A stretch of 7,286 bases of DNA from Planctomycetota bacterium (GTDB taxonomy: Bacteria > Planctomycetota > Phycisphaerae > UBA1845 > PWPN01), in the NCBI GenBank assembly GCA_020346805.1, contig CP070790.1, positions 1,355,225 to 1,362,510 on the forward strand, written 5' to 3'. Below are positions 1-7,026 of this stretch, one piece after another. Both the position numbers and the translations under genes were made by a program. The notes beneath the pieces were generated by a model. It saw only the letters and a list, made by a program, of their open reading frames with translations, was not told the DNA's origin and searched no databases. Each line of letters begins with the position of its first letter. Position 1 is the stretch's first letter.

Positions 1-81
1 TGAGATAAGCAATAATTTGAGATTGGCGGTTATGATGGCACCCCGCGCTGGCGCTTGAGGCTCTGAATGTCAACTTACTCA
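1..81. other. Intergenic edge, no gene seen
   Basis: This stretch lies downstream of the minus-strand nuclease gene. I see no ORF with a plausible start on either strand (the only plus-strand reading is an eight-codon ATG frame) and no strong hairpin followed by a T-run. A small GCGC-TG-GCGC inverted repeat near 48-57 is too short to call a terminator. Whether the minus-strand transcription unit continues beyond the left edge cannot be judged. Confidence 0.5.
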
Positions 82-1089
82 TCAATCACCACGGATACCC
101 ATTACATCCTTTTTAAATATTTTGCTTTCCACGGCCCGGACATACTCGGTCCAATCGCTGGCCGGATCGGGATCGTTTGCGATCTTGTTAAGATACATGT
201 TCAGTTTGGCATCGAGGTTGTCCAGATGGTGTATGGCAATGGCCTCAGGGGTAGCCGGCAGCTTGGGGCTGCCGAATTCGTACTGCCCGTGATGCGACAA
301 GATAATGTGCTGCAGTGAGTGTTTGATATCTTCGGGGAAGGGCTTGCCGGTATGTTCTTCGATGGCCTTGCATTTTTGATCGATCCATACGGTGGTCTGG
401 ACGAGATGGCCGACAAGCTGACCTTGGTTGGTGTATTGGAAGTTCGTTTGGTAGGTAAGTTCGGCGGTTTTACCCAGATCGTGGAGAAAGATGCCGGCCA
501 GTACCAGATCAAGGCTTACCCCGGGATATCTGGGTATCACTGCCAAGGCCAGTTCGAGTACATTTCGGGTGTGTTCCAACAGGCCGCCGATATAGGCGTG
601 GTGCAACTGGGTGGCAGCCGGCGCCTTGCGGAATTGCTCCATCAAAGTCTTGTCGGTGATGAACTGCTTGACCAGGTTGAGCAGATGCGGATTCTTGATT
701 CTACGGAGGATCTCTTTAACCCGCTCGAACATCTCATCAACGTTTTCGGAAGTTTGGGGCATGAACTCCGAAAGATCCACGGATTTGGGATCGACGGGTC
801 GGACGGCATCGACGATGAACTGCAGCGATCCTTTGTAGTTTTCCACCCGCCCCTTGAAGCGCAGAAAACCGCCTTCGGGCATCTGTTCGTATATAGCCTC
901 GGTGGCCTGCCACAAGCGACCCAGCAATTGGCCGGTCTTGTCGCACAGGATGCAGTGGATATATAACGAGCCGTTGGTTGTGGTTCGCAAATCCTTGGAG
1001 CCGATGAGGAAGACCTGATCTTCGACGATTTCACCGGCATTTAACTGGTTGATATAACGTCGCGGCTTTTGAGTAGTTGATTTACCCAT
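82..1089 (-). CDS. YhaM-like OB-fold/HD-domain 3'-5' exoribonuclease
   Basis: Probable cytoplasmic 3'-5' exoribonuclease of the YhaM type, which trims RNA (and in vitro DNA) ends with a metal-dependent HD domain. The 335-residue product is close to the roughly 310-residue length of Bacillus YhaM. Residues about 20-95 read as an OB-fold nucleic-acid-binding domain, followed by a helical linker and an HD domain from about 150 to 300. Visible candidate metal ligands are H173 in LLEHT, the H203-D204 doublet in FLHDLGK, H228, H266-H267 in LSHHG and D290 in HHLDNLD; the segment APAATQLHHAYIGGLLEHT is characteristic of the family. The ATG has a good Shine-Dalgarno (AGGGGA) a few bases upstream. It starts 16 bp after the stop of the Tat-signal gene, so the two are probably cotranscribed. 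The exact substrate is inferred from the family only; a different HD phosphohydrolase role is the alternative. Confidence 0.88.
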   Translation of the reverse strand: MGKSTTQKPRRYINQLNAGEIVEDQVFLIGSKDLRTTTNGSLYIHCILCDKTGQLLGRLWQATEAIYEQMPEGGFLRFKGRVENYKGSLQFIVDAVRPVDPKSVDLSEFMPQTSENVDEMFERVKEILRRIKNPHLLNLVKQFITDKTLMEQFRKAPAATQLHHAYIGGLLEHTRNVLELALAVIPRYPGVSLDLVLAGIFLHDLGKTAELTYQTNFQYTNQGQLVGHLVQTTVWIDQKCKAIEEHTGKPFPEDIKHSLQHIILSHHGQYEFGSPKLPATPEAIAIHHLDNLDAKLNMYLNKIANDPDPASDWTEYVRAVESKIFKKDVMGIRGD

Positions 1090-1105
1090 GCATTCCCCTA
1101 ACTCG

Positions 1106-2566
1106 TTAAACTGCTTCGTTTATCAGGTTTACGCCCATATATCTGCTGAATCGTTTCAGATCTTTGGTAAGATCGCCGTAACAGGTTGTGCGATGCAGGC
1201 CGTGCGACCAGTTTTTCCATAGTTTTTCCGCGCAGCCGTCCACCTTTACGGTGATCTTGGTTCGACATGCCCTATCTATATCGGGAACATCGATGATCGT
1301 GCCGGTGGAGTAGAGCAGTTTGTCGGGAGTTACCAATTCTGCGGTGGTAACTTTCTGGCCTATTCGCATCTTGGCCTGTATTACCGCCCCCTGCTGGCGC
1401 TCCATGATAGTCCGGATTTTATACGGGGCGGCCTTGCCTTGGGGGCCATCCATTTTGGGACTTCCCAGGCAGTGGGCCAGGATGACGCTGTTGTTTGAGA
1501 CATCCATAGTTGGATCGTTGACGAAGCCAGGCTTGCCGCACAGCCCTTGGAAGATAATATGGGTTACCGCCGATGGTATATCTGATTCGCAGATGCCGCC
1601 CAATCCAAGGTTATTCATCATGGCAAAACCTATGCAGGGGAAGGCGGGCAGTTTCTGGAACATGGTGCCGTAACAATCCACGGTCATTACCGTTGCCTTT
1701 TCCTCATCCAGCAGTCGCTTGAAGGCCAGTCCCATTCGGCAGGATCTGATAATCTCATCTTTGTTCGGTTCGACGACTTTTATCGCTCGTGCCATCCAGC
1801 GGTTTGCTTCAGCTTCAGCATCATCTTTACTGATGGCGTCATATGCTTTAAGCATGCGGTCGCGGGTTATAATCTTATAAGTAGTCCCGTATTTCTTGTT
1901 TATTTGGTTGTGATAGGGGTGTATCTTGCCTCTGGCATTAACGTCGAGAATCTTGGCTTCCCTCAAGTGGTGAATGGCCCGGAAGGGACGAATGGCGGCG
2001 GCCAACTGGTTGAAGTCGCTGGTGAGCATGCATTCCAGCAACGCTCCTTCTTCTGCTTTTTGAGTGGCCCCAAAGCGGATCCATTCATGTCCGGAATAAG
2101 GGGCGGCAAATAAAACGGTGGGCCGTTTTACGCTGAGGATTTGCTGTAAGATAGGCCACATAGTCCAGGAGGCATGGATGGCCAGTATGCCGTCGACATC
2201 ATTCAGTTTATTCTTGATGCCGGCCATCTGCTGTGCCGATGTGACTGTTTCGCTGCAGACAAAATCCACATCGGCCAATTCATCTTTCATTGCGCTGGCG
2301 AAATAGTCTTCGTACTTTTGGACCTCAGCCTTTACATCCAGTTTAGGATGAGGCCACATTGGTTTCGGATTGGCCATATATATCTTGGCAACCTTTACTT
2401 TTGATCCCCTGCATCCGGGACTAACCAGACAGGGTGCCATGCCCGTCGCGGGGGCGACAAAGGCGGGCCCGAAGGAAAATAAGTTTCCGCTTCCGTTACA
2501 ACCGGTGCATAGGGCTCCTCCGGCTACCGCCAATTGCAAAAAGTCTCTTCTTTTGATCCGGCTCAT
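1106..2566 (-). CDS. Tat-signal protein with L-fucose/L-arabinose isomerase-like fold
   Basis: A 486-residue protein that begins with a twin-arginine signal (KRRDFLQ at residues 5-11, then a hydrophobic stretch and a Cys-rich end near residues 20-23). It is therefore predicted to be exported folded, possibly as a lipoprotein, although CTGC is a poor lipobox. The mature part resembles the fucose/arabinose isomerase superfamily: an N-terminal alpha/beta region (about 56-300) and a C-terminal region with GGICESD (323-329), FVNDP (348-352), LAHC (363-366) and SHGLHR followed by YGD near the end. E327 and D351 are 24 residues apart, as are the manganese ligands E337 and D361 of E. coli FucI; H455 or H458 could be the third ligand. 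The ATG is preceded by AAAGGA at good spacing, and a sigma70-like promoter lies upstream. It shares a probable operon with the downstream nuclease. Substrate and even isomerase activity are unproven; a non-catalytic or different sugar-related role is possible. Confidence 0.75.
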   Translation of the reverse strand: MSRIKRRDFLQLAVAGGALCTGCNGSGNLFSFGPAFVAPATGMAPCLVSPGCRGSKVKVAKIYMANPKPMWPHPKLDVKAEVQKYEDYFASAMKDELADVDFVCSETVTSAQQMAGIKNKLNDVDGILAIHASWTMWPILQQILSVKRPTVLFAAPYSGHEWIRFGATQKAEEGALLECMLTSDFNQLAAAIRPFRAIHHLREAKILDVNARGKIHPYHNQINKKYGTTYKIITRDRMLKAYDAISKDDAEAEANRWMARAIKVVEPNKDEIIRSCRMGLAFKRLLDEEKATVMTVDCYGTMFQKLPAFPCIGFAMMNNLGLGGICESDIPSAVTHIIFQGLCGKPGFVNDPTMDVSNNSVILAHCLGSPKMDGPQGKAAPYKIRTIMERQQGAVIQAKMRIGQKVTTAELVTPDKLLYSTGTIIDVPDIDRACRTKITVKVDGCAEKLWKNWSHGLHRTTCYGDLTKDLKRFSRYMGVNLINEAV

Positions 2567-2620
2567 TTGCGGTTCCTTTCTATTTGAAATGTGTTTTCGC
2601 CATTAACTTGCTTTGTCGGA

Positions 2621-2649
2621 ACTTTAATAAATGATTGTGTTGCGGTCAA
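2621..2649 (-). promoter_or_regulatory. Candidate sigma70-type promoter for the Tat-signal gene
   Basis: Read on the minus strand there is TTGACC (2644-2649), a 17-bp spacer and TAAAGT (2621-2626). The -35 box matches the consensus at five of six positions and the -10 box at four of six. Transcription would start near 2614, giving a leader of roughly 45-50 nt before the ATG at 2566. If real, the isomerase-like and nuclease genes form a transcription unit separate from the phosphohydrolase gene upstream. The 187-bp gap also holds a weak 5-bp hairpin (ATGGT/ACCAT, 2715-2732) just after the phosphohydrolase stop, which is not a convincing terminator. Confidence 0.4.
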
Positions 2650-2753
2650 GCTTTTTGAAGCGATTTTGTACCGGCCCGGATTTATTCCGAGATCGGGTGG
2701 GTGTTGTGGAAACAATGGTGCCATAAAACCATGCCCAGGTTGTAATTCGTTTA

Positions 2754-4487
2754 TTATTCGAGGTAGCCCAGGTCGGCGAGCCGTCGGGTAAGGGCTTCTT
2801 TCTCTTTGTCGGTGTATACTTCTTCGTGTTCGGCGACTTCGACCACTTGCGGCGGTTCGAATTCAACACATAGCGGCTTATCAAATAGCTCGGCGAGGGC
2901 CTGTCCTTCCATGTCGGCAGGCACCCTGAGTCCGGCGGCCGCCAGTATTGTGGGAGTGATGTCGGCAATATTGGCCTGAATTGATTGGCCTTGCCGAACG
3001 TTGGGGCCGTTTACGACGAGTATTCCCTCGACACGGTGGGTTCCTTCCATACGATAACGGGATAGCCATCGAACAGGCTGAGTTCCGCGGATTTTGCGTA
3101 CCACAGATAGGCCGGGTTGTGGTATTAGCAGTAAATCGGGCAGCCATGGGTGGTCCTCGCGCCGGCAATTGTACAATTCTTCGGTGCGGTGTACTTCGGG
3201 GAAAACCTGAATGGTCCGGCCGTTGCGATTATGGCATTTAACGGCCAGAAACCGCTTGCGTAAATCTTCACGAACGGCTTCATATTCTTCAGGTTTTACG
3301 ATGCCTTGAGGCTGTCGGCCTTTGAGACTGATGTATAAAAAGCCGTACATGCCGGCGTGCATAACGCAAGCCCGAGTCTGCGACCAATCGAGGTCCAAAT
3401 CGTGTTCAATACCGAGATTGGCGTCGAATCGTTTTGTGGTTTTTCCGCGAAGTCGATCGATGATTCGTTGGGTGCGTATACCGGCCTGCTTTACGCTGCT
3501 TTTAATTTTCAGATAGCCCCATTGTTTAAGCAGCAGATTGGGTTGGGCCTTGCCGTCGAGGCTTCCGTGGCCGTGATCGGACATGATGATCAACAGGGAA
3601 TCATTATTTTTAGCGAATTCCTCCAGGTTGCCAATAGTATTATCCAAAGAGGTAAAGCAACGGGCAGACATTTCAGAGCGGGTTTGGTTAATACTTGAAG
3701 TATGAGAATCGAGGTATTTCCAGGCTTTGTGCTGGAGGTTATCCACCAACTTGAAAAGTACCATCATTACATCCCAGCCATAATGTCTTCCACAATGGGC
3801 GGCCAACTCGTATCCCTGGGTAAAGCTTTTCTCGATGTACCGCAGGTTTCGCTGGAACAATTTGTCTCCGCCGAAGGTTTTTCGTTTCCAATCCGTCTGG
3901 TAGTTATAATCAGGCCAAATTCTAAGGATTTCGTCCTTAAGATGCCGTGGGTATGTAAAGTCGGTATCGATACTTGGGGTTTCGAATCCGGAGATCATGA
4001 ATCCGTTTACCTTTCGGGGGGGATATGTCATGGGGACGTTGATAGAGCCTACCCGAAAGCCTTTTTCGCTCAGGATTTCCCAAATGGTTTTCTCGCGGAT
4101 TTCGAAAGTACTGTTGAATGAGAGCTTGTTTGTGGTGACGTCATATTTTTCGAAATCGATTATGCCGTGCCTCCCCGGGCCTTTTCCGGTCATGAAGGTA
4201 GTCCAGGCGGCGGGAGTTATAGGAGGTTTTGTAGATTCAAGAACACCGGAGGTACCGGTTTTGATGAGGCGTTCAAGATTTGGCATTCTACCGGCCTGGA
4301 TCAAGGGGGTGAGGATGTCAAAAGTTGCCCCATCGAGCCCAACGATAAGTACTCGTTTTGCCAAGGCCGGTAATTCACGTTTCGGGCCGTTGTCATCGGG
4401 TTTAATCGCGGTTTGTGTATTGGCAAAGATAGCTGTATTTGTGGGCTTTGAGGACACCCGATCGGTATGGTTGGCATCTGTTTTCAT
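2754..4487 (-). CDS. AlkP-superfamily phosphohydrolase/phosphomutase-like protein
   Basis: A 577-residue enzyme of the alkaline phosphatase superfamily, in the phosphodiesterase/nucleotide pyrophosphatase-like branch (COG3379-type). It should hydrolyse or transfer a phosphoester using two metals. The full ligand set is visible: D52 in VGLDGATFD, probable nucleophile T91 in PPITPAAWTTF, D249 and H253 in LVDNLQH, D304-H305 in MSDHGHG and H484 in GTHRVEG. The C-terminus after residue 540 is acidic and ends in RRLADLGYLE, a tail often seen in this superfamily. I see no signal peptide or membrane segment, so it is probably cytoplasmic. The first 45 residues are polar and low-complexity and precede the first beta strand (RVLIVGLDG); no internal Met would give a shorter start, and AAGGTG lies eight bases before the ATG, supporting the start. 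It ends in tandem TAA stops. Substrate is unknown. Confidence 0.85.
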   Translation of the reverse strand: MKTDANHTDRVSSKPTNTAIFANTQTAIKPDDNGPKRELPALAKRVLIVGLDGATFDILTPLIQAGRMPNLERLIKTGTSGVLESTKPPITPAAWTTFMTGKGPGRHGIIDFEKYDVTTNKLSFNSTFEIREKTIWEILSEKGFRVGSINVPMTYPPRKVNGFMISGFETPSIDTDFTYPRHLKDEILRIWPDYNYQTDWKRKTFGGDKLFQRNLRYIEKSFTQGYELAAHCGRHYGWDVMMVLFKLVDNLQHKAWKYLDSHTSSINQTRSEMSARCFTSLDNTIGNLEEFAKNNDSLLIIMSDHGHGSLDGKAQPNLLLKQWGYLKIKSSVKQAGIRTQRIIDRLRGKTTKRFDANLGIEHDLDLDWSQTRACVMHAGMYGFLYISLKGRQPQGIVKPEEYEAVREDLRKRFLAVKCHNRNGRTIQVFPEVHRTEELYNCRREDHPWLPDLLLIPQPGLSVVRKIRGTQPVRWLSRYRMEGTHRVEGILVVNGPNVRQGQSIQANIADITPTILAAAGLRVPADMEGQALAELFDKPLCVEFEPPQVVEVAEHEEVYTDKEKEALTRRLADLGYLE

Positions 4488-4551
4488 CGATCTACACCTT
4501 GCTTATGGACGACAATAATACAGCTACGAGTATATTATTATGTCGGCTGAC

Positions 4552-4604
4552 TGGTTGGTCCGCAACCACCTTACTTGGATGGACTGCCGGCGCAGGTCAG
4601 GTGG
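4552..4604. repeat. Two overlapping inverted repeats between divergent genes
   Basis: TGGTTG (4552-4557) pairs with CAACCA (4563-4568), and CCACCT (4566-4571) pairs with AGGTGG (4599-4604). They share the bases at 4566-4568, so in RNA the two stems could not both form completely. As DNA, the first could be an operator covering the upstream part of the minus-strand promoter. Pairings were checked by eye; function is inferred. Confidence 0.4.
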
Positions 4605-4774
4605 AGGGGATTAAAATTATACTTTGCTTATACTAGTTTTACGATATTCTGATCCACGTCAAACCTTTATTGCCTAATTTGGTCCATTATTTATAGATAA
4701 TTTCCGATTTTGAAGAAAAACAGGGCAATAACAGGTAGTTCCGGCACATTTCCCGAATGGTGTGGATATACTGT

Positions 4775-4778
4775 GGAG
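4775..4778 (+). promoter_or_regulatory. Shine-Dalgarno deciding the start of the secreted protein
   Basis: GGAG here lies inside the reading frame if the GTG at 4762 were used, which argues against that start. Spacing is 4 nt to ATG 4783 and 10 nt to ATG 4789, so one of these two is likely. Confidence 0.45.
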
Positions 4779-4788
4779 AATCATGGCC

Positions 4789-5760
4789 ATGATAAGAGGG
4801 TTGTTGAAACCGGTTCTGGTAGTACTATGGCTGTCTGCTCCTCTGGCGTATGCCCAGGGGCCGGGGGATAGGAATTGGGGACGGCTTGGGGAGTCATTTT
4901 TTGCCGATCCGGAGGTTCTGGAAAACAGAATCGATCGTAGTGTAGAGCGCTATATTGAACGTTTCACGTCGAGATACGATCTTAATGACAAGCAGGTAGA
5001 GCAGGTACGCAATCGCTTGGAAGAGCTTAAAGCCGATGAATTAATCCATGTTGAGCTTTACCGTGAAGAAAGACAGCTTCTGGGGGAGGAATTGCGTGAG
5101 TTGTGGAAGAAGCGGAATGCGGGAGAAGAGATTGATACCGAACGGATGCGTGAGATATTCGATCAGTTGAGAAAAATCTGGCGAGATTCCCCTTTGTTGA
5201 ATTCGTTTCATGCGACATCGGAAGTGGAGAAGCTTTTGCCAGCCGATCAGGTAGCCAAAGGCAGGGAGCGACGGGAAAAATCAATACGGGAATTTCAAAA
5301 GCGTCAAGAGGAGCGGATGTGGTTAAGGAGGGTTGAGCAAGGGAGGCTCCAGGGTAGTGGGGACAGGGATTGGTGGGACCGACACGTAGAGATATTTATT
5401 GACAAATATCGACTTGATAGTTTTCAACAGTCATCGGCCTATTCAATACTACGCACACTTAAGCAGGAGCGTGACCGATATCGCGAGTCCAAGCTTGACG
5501 AGTATAAAGAGGCGCTAAAAATAGATAATCCGGATCAGCGCAGCGTTAGAATGAGTAAGTTGAACAAGCCGATCGATGGCTTGTTTGAAGAGTTGAATAA
5601 ACGATTAAATCGAATCCCAACCGCCGCGCAGAAAGAATTGGTTTCCAAAAGTTTGTCTACCAGGCCGGCTCAAAGTCAACCGGCATCTTCGAGTTCACGT
5701 CCCTCCGGTGTAACTACCCAGCCGGCCCATGTCGATACGCAGCCCGCATCACGGGAGTGA
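4789..5760 (+). CDS. Secreted charged helical protein with internal duplication (Spy/CpxP-like in style)
   Basis: A 323-residue exported protein that I cannot assign to a named family. A Sec signal peptide is clear: MIRGLLKP, a hydrophobic core VLVVLWLSAPL, and AYA before the likely cleavage at QG. The mature part is rich in Arg, Glu and Lys and predicted mostly helical, in the manner of periplasmic Spy/CpxP or LTXXQ proteins. Two related modules are visible: QGPGDRNW plus RYIERFTSRYDLNDKQ in the first, and QGSGDRDW plus RHVEIFIDKYRLDSFQQ in the second, each later followed by a Pro-x-x-Gln helix. The last 30 residues are a Ser/Pro/Gln/Thr tail with repeated QPA. Start choice: GTG at 4762 and ATG at 4783 are also in frame, but GGAG at 4775-4778 is 10 nt from the ATG at 4789 and only 4 nt from 4783, and the 4789 start gives the most normal signal peptide. 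It lies upstream of, and close to, the glycosyltransferase gene. Confidence 0.7.
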   Translation: MIRGLLKPVLVVLWLSAPLAYAQGPGDRNWGRLGESFFADPEVLENRIDRSVERYIERFTSRYDLNDKQVEQVRNRLEELKADELIHVELYREERQLLGEELRELWKKRNAGEEIDTERMREIFDQLRKIWRDSPLLNSFHATSEVEKLLPADQVAKGRERREKSIREFQKRQEERMWLRRVEQGRLQGSGDRDWWDRHVEIFIDKYRLDSFQQSSAYSILRTLKQERDRYRESKLDEYKEALKIDNPDQRSVRMSKLNKPIDGLFEELNKRLNRIPTAAQKELVSKSLSTRPAQSQPASSSSRPSGVTTQPAHVDTQPASRE

Positions 5761-5797
5761 TGATTTATTTGAATTTTCTGATGGGGGTTGCACAATT

Positions 5798-5815
5798 ATG
5801 CCAAGTTTAAGATGA
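5798..5815 (+). other. Possible five-codon leader ORF overlapping the glycosyltransferase start
   Basis: An ATG at 5798 opens a five-codon frame (MPSLR) whose TGA stop overlaps the glycosyltransferase ATG at 5812 in an ATGA arrangement. The G-rich GATGGGGG ending at 5787 is 10 nt upstream of this small ATG, whereas the glycosyltransferase ATG itself has no clear ribosome binding site. This would suit translational coupling, but such a short frame could be chance. Confidence 0.2.
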
Positions 5816-6900
5816 TTTATACCATGGCGATTAGTTTAACACATATTGTTGACGAGGCTGCCGGCGAGGACAGCGTACGTCAGTTGTCGTTACTGCTGGA
5901 ACATATGCCGGCAGAACATGTCCGGCAGCGGGTGATATTGATTGGTCGGAAACCAAGTGTATTAACCTTATGCGAAGGTGTGGAATCGATCAGAATCGGT
6001 CAGCGTATGGGTTGGCCGGATCTGAAGAAGATCCTTCTTCGATGTCAGACCGATATTGTACATGCCTGGAGTGCCGACACAGCTACGGCTATGGGATCTG
6101 TCTGGTATGGCCGATCTCCGATGATGGTTACTATTTCAGATCCCGCCGATGCGAGGCGTTGCAAACTGTGGTGGTTTCATATGGTTAATGTTTTGTGTCC
6201 GTCGAAGATAGTGCAAATCAGGCTTGTTGAATCTGGTATCCCGGTTAAGGCGACGAGAGTAATTCGGCCGGGCGTTGATTTTTCCGCCCTCAAACAGGCG
6301 AAGAATGCAGTCAGCCGATCGAATCTGGGCTTGCCTGAGAAGGGTAAGGTGTTGCTGACGGTTTCGCCGCCGACGCGGGCCGGCGGCCAATACTATGCGG
6401 TTTGGGCGGCGGCGATTTTGCATAATATTTGGCCGGATGCCTGTTTGGTAATACCGGGGATTTCCAAGGAGCAGCGACGACTATTAAGGCTGATCGACAA
6501 TATTTATTGCCCGGATATATATTTCCCCACTCGAGAGCGGTATGGATTTGCAGAACTGCTGGCAGTCAGTGATATGCTGATAGTACCGGCCCTGGAGGAT
6601 ATAGCTACGGGTTGGCTGGCCTGGGCAATGGCCGGTTCGGTGGCGATAGTCGGCTCGGCGGTGCCGGCGATTATGGAAATGATTACTGACGGGGAAAATG
6701 GTTTTCTATGCAAGCCGGGTGAGCCGCATTCGCTGGCCATCCGCATTCGGGAGGCGGCTGAAGGGCGCGGCACGCTTCGTTCCTGTGTCAGGACCGCAAA
6801 AAATCAGGCCGGGGAACTATTCCAGTTAAAACGATATATCGATGAGTATTGTGAGATGGTAAACAATCTAGTTGGCGGTGGCAGACTTGCCGCCGGCTGA
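5812..6900 (+). CDS. GT4-like glycosyltransferase with altered donor-site residues
   Basis: A 362-residue protein with the GT-B two-domain pattern of family 4 glycosyltransferases, which transfer a sugar from an activated nucleotide donor, usually in envelope polysaccharide or lipid glycosylation. The N-terminal domain starts ISLTHIVDEAAGEDSVRQL and contains DIVHAWS (about 81-87); the linker has VIRPGVDFSALK (about 150-161); the C-terminal domain has SDMLIVPALED (253-263), AMAGSVAIVGSAVPAIMEMI and the well-conserved TDGENGFLCKPGEPHSLA. However, the usual E-x7-E motif reads D263-x7-W271, and the Arg and Lys of the GRL-xxx-KG loop are replaced (VSPPTRAGG). Activity may therefore differ or be lost. 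No membrane segment is evident. Alternative starts are TTG 5788 and ATG 5824; none has a strong ribosome binding site. The gap after the secreted protein is about 50 bp, suggesting cotranscription. Confidence 0.8.
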   Translation: MIYTMAISLTHIVDEAAGEDSVRQLSLLLEHMPAEHVRQRVILIGRKPSVLTLCEGVESIRIGQRMGWPDLKKILLRCQTDIVHAWSADTATAMGSVWYGRSPMMVTISDPADARRCKLWWFHMVNVLCPSKIVQIRLVESGIPVKATRVIRPGVDFSALKQAKNAVSRSNLGLPEKGKVLLTVSPPTRAGGQYYAVWAAAILHNIWPDACLVIPGISKEQRRLLRLIDNIYCPDIYFPTRERYGFAELLAVSDMLIVPALEDIATGWLAWAMAGSVAIVGSAVPAIMEMITDGENGFLCKPGEPHSLAIRIREAAEGRGTLRSCVRTAKNQAGELFQLKRYIDEYCEMVNNLVGGGRLAAG

Positions 6901-6950
6901 ATGAGTTGGTAAATTATATGCAGGGATGTGTTTTATTATGCGGTGTTGGT

Positions 6951-6979
6951 GAGATAATTTTCTTTTAGGGATTTATCTC
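6951..6979. repeat. 7-bp inverted repeat upstream of the tRNA
   Basis: GAGATAA (6951-6957) pairs with TTATCTC (6973-6979) around a 15-nt loop. It lies in the 126-bp gap between the glycosyltransferase and the tRNA. It is AT-rich and not followed by a T-run, so it is a poor intrinsic terminator; an operator or chance are equally possible. The rest of the gap shows only a TATTAT box at 7012-7017 that could be a -10 element for the tRNA, without a convincing -35. Confidence 0.3.
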
Positions 6980-7026
6980 GGATCGACCGCGCATATGCTG
7001 AATCGGATATTTATTATTAGTATGGG

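Larger units (their letters stand above)
4488..4788. promoter_or_regulatory. Divergent intergenic region with inverted repeats and -10-like boxes
   Basis: This 300-bp gap separates divergently transcribed genes. For the minus-strand gene, TATACT at 4529-4534 (minus) would place transcription start about 35 nt before its ATG, but the -35 position holds only CAACCA. A perfect 6-bp inverted repeat, TGGTTG/CAACCA with a 5-nt loop (4552-4568), overlaps that -35 position. A second inverted repeat, CCACCT/AGGTGG (4566-4571 and 4599-4604), encloses a small CTGC/GCAG hairpin (4584-4595). On the plus strand two TTATACT copies lie 11 bp apart (4617-4623 and 4628-4634) without a good -35 box. A 5-bp ATTAT/ATAAT inverted repeat follows near 4686-4701. 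No small gene is evident. Confidence 0.35.

Noticed and set aside
319..966. 215-codon plus-strand ORF opposite the YhaM-like gene
   Set aside because: It is antisense to a gene with clear OB and HD motifs, its translation shows no recognisable domain, and it looks like a complementary-frame shadow.
2715..2732. Hairpin ATGGT/ACCAT after the AlkP-family stop as a terminator
   Set aside because: Only five base pairs with an 8-nt loop and a broken T-run; too weak to call.
2624..2968. Minus-strand 114-codon ORF overlapping the end of the AlkP-family gene
   Set aside because: It is a shifted frame of the real gene running into the intergenic region. It is Pro/Lys/Arg/Thr-rich and low in recognisable structure, and it crosses the promoter candidate at 2621-2649.
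3997..4518. 173-codon plus-strand ORF opposite the AlkP-family gene
   Set aside because: It lies antisense to the region encoding the D52 and T91 catalytic motifs, with no family resemblance or own context.
4762..4788. GTG at 4762 as start of the secreted protein
   Set aside because: It would put the GGAG ribosome binding site inside the coding sequence and add residues ahead of an already complete signal peptide; it has no good upstream site of its own.
5027..5284. 85-codon minus-strand ORF inside the secreted-protein gene
   Set aside because: It is antisense to a coherent charged-helix protein and has no start context or family likeness.
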